DNA of 34,934 nucleotides from a virus, in the IMG/VR virus record IMGVR_UViG_3300038441_000916, positions 1 through 34,934 of that record; one strand, written 5' to 3'. The translations under genes and the position numbers were made by a program. Of this stretch, positions 15,912 through 23,933 are shown one piece after another; position 1 is the stretch's first letter, and each line of letters begins with the position of its first letter. Below the pieces are notes generated by a model. That model was not told the origin of the DNA. It searched no databases and worked only from the letters and a program-made list of their open reading frames with translations.

Positions 15912-18237
15912 CGTAGATAATGGAGCCCGCGTCCCGAGACCAGAAAATAACGAAGTCTGTGCCGGCTGCTTGGAAGTTAGTAGCTCCCCGCAGGTTACTC
16001 ATGAAGGTAGCGAACGACGTTGTGGTGCTACCGTCAGGATTAACCCATTGCACTGCACCTGGGAACGTATGCAGACGTAGCCCACCGTTGGTAAGCTCTA
16101 CTTGAAGCTCTGCATATGTACTTGCAGGCCACCCACTGAAACTCCAGGTCATGGTAGCACCGGAGGTTACCGTAAAGTGTTGAACGTTGGCTGCATCAAC
16201 ATTAAGGTTAAACGTTGTGGACGCATTTCCGCCTTCCAAGAAGGCCAAGAACAGGCCCGTAGCTGTACCATTAACTCGATCAAGCTTATCGCCGCCCGCG
16301 GAGACCACGACATTACCGCCAGCATCTGGACTAATACCGTTAACGGTTCGGAGATTCGACGTAAGGTTACCTGTTATGTCAACGGAGAGTCCTACACCTA
16401 CTTTGACGACACCCACAGTAGATACCGTAGCGATGTTATTGCCGGTAGAGCTTAGTGTACCATCTGATGTGATGGCCAATCCTGAACCGATCTTAACGAC
16501 GCCCAGTGTAGAAGTTGTGGCAACCGCTATGTTAGCGGGATCCACTGATAGAACACCGGTACCGCTATTGATGGCTAATCCTGTGCCAACCCGTATGGCA
16601 CCTAGTATGGAGCTCGTAGCAATCGGCAGAGTGGGTGGATTGATTGTCAGAAGTCCTGAGCCATCGATGGTCAAGCCAGAACCTATCTTAACGACACCCA
16701 ATACTGTAGAGGTAGCTATCTGAATAGAACCGGTACCTACTTCTACCCAAGACTGCCACACACCCGAGGTAAGTTTGCGCCACCACTGCTTGGTCGCCGT
16801 AGTCCACCGCTGAACTACTTCACCTGTGTTATTGGTCGACAAGGGCACCACTTCTAGCGTAGCAGCACCTGTGGTTCCCGAAGGTGCGTTGGTAAGAGAT
16901 GTTGCATTGGCTACCACAACAAAGAACAGACCATTATCTGTATAGGTATCCAGATTAGCCCCGTTCGGTATCTCTGTTGGGTCAATTAAGCCCTCTACTA
17001 AGGCAACCACATTGACATTGCCATCAACGTCGGGCAACTGGCTATTAACACTCTTGACAGGTGCGAATCCCAGGTCAAGAACATCGCCTCCGGTAGTTAT
17101 CAGGTTACCGTTCAAGGGAAGTCTTGCACCACCCCGGGTCACCGTAGTCATTGCAGGCAACGAATAAGGTGTAGGTTTGTTGTTCAGGCTGTTGTAGTCA
17201 TTAGTTATGCCAACGGCTGCCAGATCAGGCAGATTACCCGCGTTGATAGTCACGTCACCAATCTGACCATTGACAGACGTAACCAAGCTCAATGCCAGAG
17301 GATCAACACTAACAACACCGTCCGGGGCAATGGTCAAGCCCGGCCCTATTTTAATGCCGCCCAATACGGTAGCCGTAGCTTGTGGTATGTTAGGTATTGT
17401 AGTCGATGATTGGGTCCTATTGAAGGTCACGAACTTATCGCCAACCTCTGGCAAGATCATCAGTGGCGTGTCGAACACCAGGGTTACTGTATTACCTGCG
17501 ACAACCGCTGTCTTTACGTAGCGGCATATGGAGAACAGTTCGCCTGTAATGAATTCCAATACCACTTCACCGAAGTAAGAGGGATTCATCTTCGGTGAGT
17601 AATGCGTGATCGACAAATCAACTGACGTACTGGTTACCGCAGTAATGGTACCCGTAACGATCGTGGCATATTGGTAAGCGTCGAAGCTCCACAAGCCATT
17701 TCTGTCAGTGAAGGCCAAGCAGGGGCCTTGAGAGCTATCAGCACCCTGGATGATGTAAGCGTTGGGTACCGCAGCATGGCTAGGTGGCAACTGGTCAGGG
17801 CTATGCAACGTAGCCATCTTGAACCTGTTGTCCGACTCAGCGTAGTCCAGCCACATATTGTAGTTGGTACCCGTAACGCTGAGGTAAACATCGATTCTTA
17901 TACTGTTGCCAACCGAGCTAGACGTAGGTGCCAATTTCTCTATCAGGGCGTTTGCTGCACCCAGAGCAAACAACTGACCTTGGTAGTAGATACCTATTTC
18001 CCCAAAGTCAAAGGGGCCTAGGTTGTACTGTAAATACATGGAATACCGAACCACGTTGGCATTCACAGCGTCAGGTACACTAACTCCCCCGGAGAATACT
18101 TCAGTACCGTGGATGTCGGTGTCTGTAGGCTGTGGTACGTAATTGTAGTCAGATCCAAGTTTGTACACGTCGAGCACTATAGGGCCGACGTTTGATTCGA
18201 TTATGGTGTGTCCATAATCTGTGATCTGGATAATCAT
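15898..18237 (-). CDS. Long tail fibre protein with pyocin-knob-like module
   Basis: This 779-residue protein starts at ATG 18237 behind GTGGAGG. The first 250 residues (MIIQITDYGHTIIESNVGP, VRYSMYLQYNLGPFDFGEIG) resemble the N-terminal domain of phage tail-collar or fibre proteins that dock on the baseplate. Next come shaft repeats such as ATATVLGGIKIGPGLTI and STVLGVVKIGSGLTI, about five copies. Between them is a pyocin-knob-like module (NLDTYTDNGLFFVVVANATS, then WRKLTSGVWQSWVEVG). After TVNGISPDAGGNV, the C-terminal 150 residues form a tip domain (FPGAVQWVNPDGSTTT). It is the only structural gene between the two plus-strand replication blocks. Confidence 0.8.
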   Translation of the reverse strand: MIIQITDYGHTIIESNVGPIVLDVYKLGSDYNYVPQPTDTDIHGTEVFSGGVSVPDAVNANVVRYSMYLQYNLGPFDFGEIGIYYQGQLFALGAANALIEKLAPTSSSVGNSIRIDVYLSVTGTNYNMWLDYAESDNRFKMATLHSPDQLPPSHAAVPNAYIIQGADSSQGPCLAFTDRNGLWSFDAYQYATIVTGTITAVTSTSVDLSITHYSPKMNPSYFGEVVLEFITGELFSICRYVKTAVVAGNTVTLVFDTPLMILPEVGDKFVTFNRTQSSTTIPNIPQATATVLGGIKIGPGLTIAPDGVVSVDPLALSLVTSVNGQIGDVTINAGNLPDLAAVGITNDYNSLNNKPTPYSLPAMTTVTRGGARLPLNGNLITTGGDVLDLGFAPVKSVNSQLPDVDGNVNVVALVEGLIDPTEIPNGANLDTYTDNGLFFVVVANATSLTNAPSGTTGAATLEVVPLSTNNTGEVVQRWTTATKQWWRKLTSGVWQSWVEVGTGSIQIATSTVLGVVKIGSGLTIDGSGLLTINPPTLPIATSSILGAIRVGTGLAINSGTGVLSVDPANIAVATTSTLGVVKIGSGLAITSDGTLSSTGNNIATVSTVGVVKVGVGLSVDITGNLTSNLRTVNGISPDAGGNVVVSAGGDKLDRVNGTATGLFLAFLEGGNASTTFNLNVDAANVQHFTVTSGATMTWSFSGWPASTYAELQVELTNGGLRLHTFPGAVQWVNPDGSTTTSFATFMSNLRGATNFQAAGTDFVIFWSRDAGSIIYARVL

Positions 18238-18270
18238 AGTTCCTCCACATAAACTGCAATAAAATTTGTC
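18238..18270. promoter_or_regulatory. Divergent 33-base promoter region
   Basis: The short gap between the tail fibre and the nuclease holds GCAATAAAATTTGTC. On the minus strand this reads AAATTTTATTGC (core 18259-18267), 22 bases before the fibre ATG, matching the element before the holin gene. On the plus strand the nuclease ATG at 18271 has no visible Shine-Dalgarno sequence. Confidence 0.4.
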
Positions 18271-19119
18271 ATGGGTATAGAACAGGAACTGACCAAGCTC
18301 TACAAATCTTGCACAGAGGTATATACGGTTACTAAAGGAGACCCTAGCCGATTAAAGTACCTCAGGCCTTCCCAATTACCTTTCTGTCCGCCTGCTTTCT
18401 TCATTAAACATGCGACAATGGGATTAGCCCAGGTAATGGATCTCAATGGTTCATTCTACACATCAGTGGGAACTACTGTCCACGAAGTTTTGCAGAAATA
18501 TCTGGGAACCAGTGGTAAGTTCCTGGCTAACTGGGAATGCAAAATATGTGGCAAGAAACGCAAGTGCTCAATGAAAAACGAGTGCTGCGATATGCCCATG
18601 AAGTACCATGAAGTGGAGATTAACCACAAAGGGGTAAAGGGTCATATCGATGCCATTTATAGGGATAATGAAGGGAATTATTGGATAGTTGATTTCAAGA
18701 CCACATCGGTAAAATCAGCGCCCAGGAAGAGGACAAATCCTGGGGTAGCTTATACAGAGCAAGTAGAAACCTATGCGCTTATGCTGTGGCGTCAATATGG
18801 TATTAAGGTCAAAGGTGTAGTCTTGATGTTCATTCGTCGAGACAACCCTACGTGGGAAGCACCTGTGATCTGGTACATGACACTGCGGACCTCAGATTTC
18901 AAGGCCATAGAGGCCCGGACCGAACGTTACAAGAAAAGGCACCAAAGAGTTTTGACCGCACAGACTGAAGAGGAGGTATTAGACTTAGCTAAATATGGAC
19001 GATGTAACAGTGCATACTGTAGGGTCTGCAAGTCCCCTACGTCACTCAAGAAGCAATTAGCTCGTGCCTACAAGACAGGCAGCCAGAAAAACCACTTACC
19101 ACTTAGCAGGCTAAAGTAA
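18271..19119 (+). CDS. PD-(D/E)XK nuclease with Fe-S-like cysteines (Cas4/AddB type)
   Basis: This 282-residue protein has the RecB-family nuclease motifs in order: H71 (GTTVHEVLQ), D127 (KGHIDAIY), D141-F-K143 (WIVDFKTT) and the QxxxY motif Q164-Y168 (QVETYALML). One cysteine near the start (C39, LPFCPPAFF) and three near the end (C245, C250, C253; RCNSAYCRVC) match the split four-cysteine pattern that holds a 4Fe-4S cluster in Cas4, AddB and Dna2 nucleases. A separate insertion (CKICGKKRKC, then CC; residues 90-106) looks like a zinc ribbon. It is the first gene of the large replication operon, so end processing in recombination or replication is the likely role. No ribosome site is visible upstream, and no earlier in-frame start exists. 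Confidence 0.85.
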   Translation: MGIEQELTKLYKSCTEVYTVTKGDPSRLKYLRPSQLPFCPPAFFIKHATMGLAQVMDLNGSFYTSVGTTVHEVLQKYLGTSGKFLANWECKICGKKRKCSMKNECCDMPMKYHEVEINHKGVKGHIDAIYRDNEGNYWIVDFKTTSVKSAPRKRTNPGVAYTEQVETYALMLWRQYGIKVKGVVLMFIRRDNPTWEAPVIWYMTLRTSDFKAIEARTERYKKRHQRVLTAQTEEEVLDLAKYGRCNSAYCRVCKSPTSLKKQLARAYKTGSQKNHLPLSRLK

Positions 19120-19123
19120 ATAT

Positions 19124-19330
19124 ATGAAGACCAAGACCATAAGCGTAACAGTAAGCCGTACCGTACAGATTCAACAATTCCACCCTTCGGTAGTGTCTAT
19201 GACAGAAACCGCAGAGATAGAGTCAGGTGATGACGTTCGTAAATGCAAGATCCAACTCTATAAAGCGTGTTCTGAAACAGTTGAGACCTGTATGAACCGA
19301 GAGATAAAGAAGTACCAAGATGAAGAATGA
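19124..19330 (+). CDS. Small hypothetical protein
   Basis: This 68-residue protein has a beta N-terminal half (TISVTVSRTVQIQQFHPSVV) and an acidic helical C-terminal half (DVRKCKIQLYKACSETVETC). No family is recognised with confidence. It begins four bases after the nuclease stop and its stop overlaps the ATG of the next gene, so it belongs to the operon. No strong ribosome site is seen. Confidence 0.6.
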   Translation: MKTKTISVTVSRTVQIQQFHPSVVSMTETAEIESGDDVRKCKIQLYKACSETVETCMNREIKKYQDEE

Positions 19331-19596
19331 AGGTCATCAAGTATGTTCTGAATTGGAGAAACCCTACCCATCGATTGATCCTCCCGAAGAGGGCCCAGAT
19401 ACTATCGGTACAGGTAGAGGTTACCACTAACTGTTTATGCCTGTGGGCTCTGGTCAACACTAGGGCTCGCAAATGCAGCCGTGTCTTTGCTTTCTACGAG
19501 ACAGGCATTGAGCTGCCACCGAAACCAGGGAGGCATGTTGCGACCACGCAGGTTCGCCCTGGTTATGTTGTTCACATATTTGAGGTTACTAAATGA
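19327..19596 (+). CDS. Small phage protein, DUF7352-like
   Basis: This 89-residue protein has the pattern KYVLNW, then LPKRAQILSVQV, LCLWALVNT, FAFYETGIELPP and VVHIFEV. I recognise this arrangement from short phage proteins commonly labelled DUF7352, whose function is unknown. The family call is from memory of the motif order only. It overlaps the preceding gene by four bases and the clamp-loader gene by four bases (ATGA), so it is translated with the replication genes. Confidence 0.65.
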   Translation: MKVIKYVLNWRNPTHRLILPKRAQILSVQVEVTTNCLCLWALVNTRARKCSRVFAFYETGIELPPKPGRHVATTQVRPGYVVHIFEVTK

Positions 19597-20687
19597 CAGC
19601 GTTTCACACAAAATATAGACCCCTCACCTTAGATACTTTGATTGGGCATGAGGCGGCTGTAACACGATTGAAAGGGATGGTTAGCTCTGGGAAGATACCG
19701 AATGCCTTGCTTATTACAGGACCCTCTTCAGTAGGCAAAACTACGTTAGCCAGAGCACTGACAGCAGCCCTTAACGGTATTGAAAAGGCTGAAGGGCATC
19801 CTGACTATATCGAGGTGAACGCTGGTGAACAAAGAACCATCGAAGATGTAAGAAGCTGGATTCAGACAGCGAAGTTTAGGCCCCAGACTAAGAAGAGGGT
19901 TATATGTATTGACGAAGCGCAAGGCGTCCTAAGCAATGCGGTAGCTTCTGCTGCATTACTGAAGCCCCTGGAAGAGCCTGCAAAGAACACTTTGTGGATC
20001 TTGTGCTCCATGGATCCCCAGAAATTCACGTCTGGTAACGGATTGGCAATCGCTAAACGCTGCACCCAATTCGTATTGGAGTCCCATACTAATTCTGACT
20101 TGCTCAAACAGGCAGTTCGTATTGCCAAGGGCGAGAAAATGAAGTATGTTATGGACGAGGAGAAGAGTCTTCTGAAGGCTATAGTTAAGGCATCGGGTGG
20201 TGAAATGCGTTCGGTGGCTAACCTTTTGCAAGCCGCCCAACAGTATTATGAAGGACTAGATACCAAACCTTCAAGACTCAGTAAGGAGCATATATCGAAG
20301 GTCTTGTCGTCCACTGAATCCTCAGATGATAGACTAGTCGTTACCATATTGACTGCCGTTTATGGAGGCAAGTTTAAGGAAGTTCAACGATCTTTGCTGG
20401 ATGCCCAAGACGGCTTCCAATTGATTAACAAACTCCTGTGGGCTAATAGCTTTGTGCTGAATGACACGGTATTGGATGGCGCACGCCACAGAAAGGTATG
20501 GGCTACGCCTATCAATAAAGAACTTCGAGGGAACGCACAGAAGCTCAAGGTAAGCTTAGGCGCGTTGGCCGCAACTAATGCGACGTTAGTTGAGATCAAG
20601 GGACTAGCACAGCAATTTGCGACATCACCCGAGGAGTTACTGTCGGCAAAGCTTTACCGCCTCATCAAGGAAATTCACCCTAAATAA
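19593..20687 (+). CDS. Clamp loader AAA+ subunit (DnaX/gp44-like)
   Basis: This 364-residue AAA+ protein begins FHTKYRPLTLDTLIGHE, the usual N-terminal box of clamp-loader ATPases. The Walker A is G43PSSVGKT50, the Walker B is VICIDEAQ (D107-E108), and K155-R156-C157 sits where the SRC motif places the arginine finger. Clamp loaders open the sliding clamp and load it at primer ends using ATP. The middle region (EVNAGEQRTIEDVRSWI, LLKPLEEPAKNTLWILCS) is closer in style to bacterial DnaX/RFC than to T4 gp44, but the DnaX zinc-binding cysteines are absent. No second subunit (gp62, delta) is evident in the window. The clamp gene lies about 4 kb downstream in the same operon. Confidence 0.9.
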   Translation: MTAFHTKYRPLTLDTLIGHEAAVTRLKGMVSSGKIPNALLITGPSSVGKTTLARALTAALNGIEKAEGHPDYIEVNAGEQRTIEDVRSWIQTAKFRPQTKKRVICIDEAQGVLSNAVASAALLKPLEEPAKNTLWILCSMDPQKFTSGNGLAIAKRCTQFVLESHTNSDLLKQAVRIAKGEKMKYVMDEEKSLLKAIVKASGGEMRSVANLLQAAQQYYEGLDTKPSRLSKEHISKVLSSTESSDDRLVVTILTAVYGGKFKEVQRSLLDAQDGFQLINKLLWANSFVLNDTVLDGARHRKVWATPINKELRGNAQKLKVSLGALAATNATLVEIKGLAQQFATSPEELLSAKLYRLIKEIHPK

Positions 20688-20699
20688 TAAGGACAGTCC

Positions 20700-22937
20700 G
20701 TGCTTTTCAATAAGATTAGGCTCCAGAACTCTATCATCTTCAAGGACGCTTCATTCGAATTCAAGCCAGGAATCTCTGTAGTATATGGCCTGAACCGTTC
20801 TAACACTAAAGCCAATAGTAATGGCAATGGTGCAGGAAAGAGTTCCCTGTTCTCTCAAGTAGGGGAGATCCTGTATGAAACACCTATCATCGGGGAACGG
20901 CAGGACTCAGTTAAAGAAGGGACGCGGGCTCTCCAGTTCATGCTGGGTAAAAAGAAGATCGTTCTACAGAAATCTGCGAGCAAGATCAAGGTCTCTATAG
21001 ATGGTACCGAAAAGAAATTTCGGACCAAACCGTTGGCCAGGCAATGGCTAAAAAAGGTATTGCCTATCAACGAGGAGGAGTTCAATACCTACGTTCACCT
21101 AGATGCTCGTATTCCCCACCCATTGGTAATGGGGTCGTCCACTGAACGAAAACGGTTCTTCAATTCCTTCTTTAGCCTGGACAAGATGGATATCGAACGC
21201 AAGCTCTTTGTGGCCGAGCTTGCGGCCCTGAATAAGGTACGTGCTGTCTATTCAGAAATCCGTGAGGAGTATGAGGCAGCGAAGGGCAATAGGATAGATA
21301 AAGATAAGTTGATCAAGCTTCGGGAATCTATTAAGATCAAGGAGTCCTTGGTAGATGAGTTGAATCAGAAGAACAGCAAGCTCCAGACCATTCACAACCT
21401 ATTAGCCTTTGAGTCCCTAGCTAAAGAGCAGATCAATGTCCTGAAGTCTCTGTGCCACGGTGAGATAACAGAAGAGTCGTTCAATGCCGTAGTCAGTGAT
21501 ACAGAATGGGCCTTAAAAAAGAACGTCCAGGAGTTAGAGGCAGCCTTGGAGTGGGAGCAGTATAAACGCGATAATGCCAATTACAGCAAGGCGTGGGATA
21601 AACTGACACCCGATGCTAGGAAGCTCATAAATAAGCTGGGTACTAAAGAAGCCAAGTCGAAGTGTAGCTCTGCTCGGTCTAAACTGTTGGAACTCAAGCA
21701 TAACCGAAAGAGCTTGAAGGCCCGTTTAGCTGACCTAGAGGCAGAGCAAGAAGGGCTGGTAGCCGAAGAGGTTGAGGCACCTGATATAGACCGTGGTGAA
21801 ACCTTAAACAAACTCCAGTCATTGGAACACCAGTATGACCATGCACAGGAGTTCAAGAGTGGCACATGTGAGACCTGCGGTCAGTCAGTACGTGTTAAGG
21901 ACCCAGAGGTCCTAAAGGCTAAGATAAAGAAGCTAGAGCGGTTACTGGCTGACTTCGACAAAGCGGAAGCCTACAAAGAGGTCAGAAGGCAGAGGGCAAC
22001 AAACAAGCAGGAAATCCGTGAGATCAAGATCGAATTAGAGAACCTGCAGCCTAGGATCGAGAAGCTAAGTCGATATGCAGACCTTAATGAAGACCTATCG
22101 AATCTGCCTCGTAAGCCCCGTCCTTTTGAGGGCAAGAAACTAGAGGCGGCGGTCAAGCAGCGAATGGTCGATGAGGACAAAGACCGATTAAAGCTCCTGA
22201 AATTTCTTCAGCCTAACCTTGATATGGTAATAGCCATTCAGAAGGTAAGCGATAAGCAGAGGGTAGCAGCGGCGGCTGCACCTCTGCTACAGGCACGTAT
22301 CAACGAAGTTCACGAAGAGTTGTCGAAGCTTAGAGCCCAGTTAGAGACCCAAAAGATGGCTTACGCCAATGTGAAGCGGCTGGCAACCAAACTAAAAGAT
22401 CTCAAGGCGCAGTTGGTGAACGAGAAGCCACTCAAGTTATTGATCGAGGCTTACTCCGATAAGGCAATGAAGAGATTAGCCGTTCAGGCAATATCGAATA
22501 GGTTGGTAACTGTAATTAACAAGTATGCGCGAATCGTGTTCCCCGAGGATTTTCAGTTTGAATTCCGATGGGATACTTCGCAACTAGCGTTATTGGTGCA
22601 CCGTAAGTATGGTAAGAAGACTAAGGTATCGGATGTTCGCAAACTTAGTGGTGCGGAATCCAAGTTGTTCACGATCATACTGGTCTTAGCCTTATTGACC
22701 TTTGTGCCCCATAAGAAGAGATCAAACATAATCATCCTTGACGAACCTACAGCCAACTTTTCTATTGAGACCACACAAGCATTCAAGGCACTGCTACCCG
22801 TGATAAATCAAATCATACCTTCGATTGTGATCATAACGCCTAAGACTGACGAGCGCTACGAAGGCGCCTCTGAGTTTACGGTCATAAAGAGTAAAGGTGT
22901 GGCCAACATAGTGAAAGGGCACCCCAGTGAGCACTAG
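20700..22937 (+). CDS. Rad50/SbcC-like recombination ATPase (T4 gp46-like)
   Basis: This 745-residue protein starts at GTG 20700 after AAGGA. It has the SMC-like layout: Walker A near residues 42-49 (GNGAGKSS), two long coiled coils, a zinc hook C390-E-T-C393-G-Q in the middle, the ABC signature LSGAES at 649-654, and Walker B IIILDEP with D681-E682. The length and layout match SbcC and T4 gp46, the ATPase half of the nuclease complex that resects DNA ends for recombination-dependent replication and host DNA breakdown. The extra residues before the P-loop (LNRSNTKANSN) are unusual. The H-loop position reads IITPK rather than carrying the usual His. The Mre11-type partner (gp47) is not in the window. 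Confidence 0.9.
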   Translation: MLFNKIRLQNSIIFKDASFEFKPGISVVYGLNRSNTKANSNGNGAGKSSLFSQVGEILYETPIIGERQDSVKEGTRALQFMLGKKKIVLQKSASKIKVSIDGTEKKFRTKPLARQWLKKVLPINEEEFNTYVHLDARIPHPLVMGSSTERKRFFNSFFSLDKMDIERKLFVAELAALNKVRAVYSEIREEYEAAKGNRIDKDKLIKLRESIKIKESLVDELNQKNSKLQTIHNLLAFESLAKEQINVLKSLCHGEITEESFNAVVSDTEWALKKNVQELEAALEWEQYKRDNANYSKAWDKLTPDARKLINKLGTKEAKSKCSSARSKLLELKHNRKSLKARLADLEAEQEGLVAEEVEAPDIDRGETLNKLQSLEHQYDHAQEFKSGTCETCGQSVRVKDPEVLKAKIKKLERLLADFDKAEAYKEVRRQRATNKQEIREIKIELENLQPRIEKLSRYADLNEDLSNLPRKPRPFEGKKLEAAVKQRMVDEDKDRLKLLKFLQPNLDMVIAIQKVSDKQRVAAAAAPLLQARINEVHEELSKLRAQLETQKMAYANVKRLATKLKDLKAQLVNEKPLKLLIEAYSDKAMKRLAVQAISNRLVTVINKYARIVFPEDFQFEFRWDTSQLALLVHRKYGKKTKVSDVRKLSGAESKLFTIILVLALLTFVPHKKRSNIIILDEPTANFSIETTQAFKALLPVINQIIPSIVIITPKTDERYEGASEFTVIKSKGVANIVKGHPSEH

Positions 22938-23646
22938 AATCATTCAAGCATTTGGTATAAGCGAGTCGCCCATTAAGATAGGTGACGTGTTCAAGGACTT
23001 GGGTATCAGCTATGGGCTGGTATCAAAAGCGGAGGTCAAAATCTTCCACTACGCTACAGAGCAACCTGCGCTACCCATCATCTTGCCTTCTGTAGCTATG
23101 GCTAAGAAGTACGAGCCTAAGACGGGCAGGCAGGTCTTGTTTATATGTGACGCTCTGGTAGCCCTATCAGAGTGCAATATTCGAATAATAAGGCACCAGG
23201 ATTTGAGAGCCAATGTTGAATCAGCCCTGCGGTTTGCGGTAGCTCACCCAGAGCAGGACTTTCAATTGGTACATAAATCACTGACAACCGCAGACTACGT
23301 TAATGTAGCGACAAAGCCTTCGTACCTGAATTTTATACAAACCGCGTTATACAAGATTTCAAAATATCAGCTACGAAAAGAGGTCCAGTTAATGATCGTG
23401 CAGTACCTTAACTCGGATATCAAGTTGCCTGCTCTGAAAGCCAAGCTCAAGTCTAACCTTAAGCTTGGGGACATACTAACGTTAGTCCTCGATCCTAGGG
23501 CTATTGATCTGAGATCAGCCGTAAAGGCCTACAAGGAGAGTCCTAAAGACAGCGCACATTTGGAGCAGATAGCTCAAGAATGGGGCTTCGACACGTTTGA
23601 AATCTTATACGTGGTGAATTCAGCGTCCCGCAATAAGGATTCATGA
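22927..23646 (+). CDS. Hypothetical operon protein, 239 residues
   Basis: This protein starts at a GTG overlapping the end of the gp46-like gene by 11 bases and ends by overlapping the next ATG. It is mostly helical. The C-terminal 60 residues (LKLGDILTLVLDPRAIDLRS, IAQEWGFDTFEILYVVNS) look like a small helical domain. No nuclease, ATPase or zinc motif is visible; in particular there is no DxH/GNHE phosphoesterase signature, so it is not the missing gp47. Position between gp46-like and clamp genes makes an accessory replication, clamp-loading or late-transcription factor possible, without direct support. Confidence 0.65.
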   Translation: MSTRIIQAFGISESPIKIGDVFKDLGISYGLVSKAEVKIFHYATEQPALPIILPSVAMAKKYEPKTGRQVLFICDALVALSECNIRIIRHQDLRANVESALRFAVAHPEQDFQLVHKSLTTADYVNVATKPSYLNFIQTALYKISKYQLRKEVQLMIVQYLNSDIKLPALKAKLKSNLKLGDILTLVLDPRAIDLRSAVKAYKESPKDSAHLEQIAQEWGFDTFEILYVVNSASRNKDS

Positions 23647-23933
23647 TGATATTAACAGTTATAACCCCTGAAGGTGAGGAGCAGCTAGGGCTCCTAGACG
23701 ATTGTTTAATCTACGATGGTCAGGCATTCATCGAACCATCTGTAGGCGAGCTCTGCTTAGTAAATAGTGACGTTGGTCCTTGGCAGTGCTTGATAACTGC
23801 TGTCGATCAGGAGGTGGTAACTGAGAATGACCCACGAATCATTACAGTGGACGCCCCTGAGGAGTGTTTCTGCGGCATCACATGCAGAGGCACAGATATA
23901 GCTTATGTAACCGTAAGGAGTGAAAATGACTAA
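23643..23933 (+). CDS. Small hypothetical protein with terminal CFCGITC
   Basis: This 96-residue protein is acidic and beta-rich (MMILTVITPEGEEQLGLLDD, GELCLVNSDVGPWQCLITAV). Cysteines cluster near the end (EECFCGITCRG), perhaps for metal binding, but there is no second pair. The ATG overlaps the previous stop and the end overlaps the next gene by eight bases. No family recognised. Confidence 0.6.
   Translation: MMILTVITPEGEEQLGLLDDCLIYDGQAFIEPSVGELCLVNSDVGPWQCLITAVDQEVVTENDPRIITVDAPEECFCGITCRGTDIAYVTVRSEND

Noticed and set aside
22927-23646. Possible gp47/SbcD-like nuclease after the gp46-like gene
   Set aside because: No DxH, GNHD/E or GHxH phosphoesterase motifs are present.
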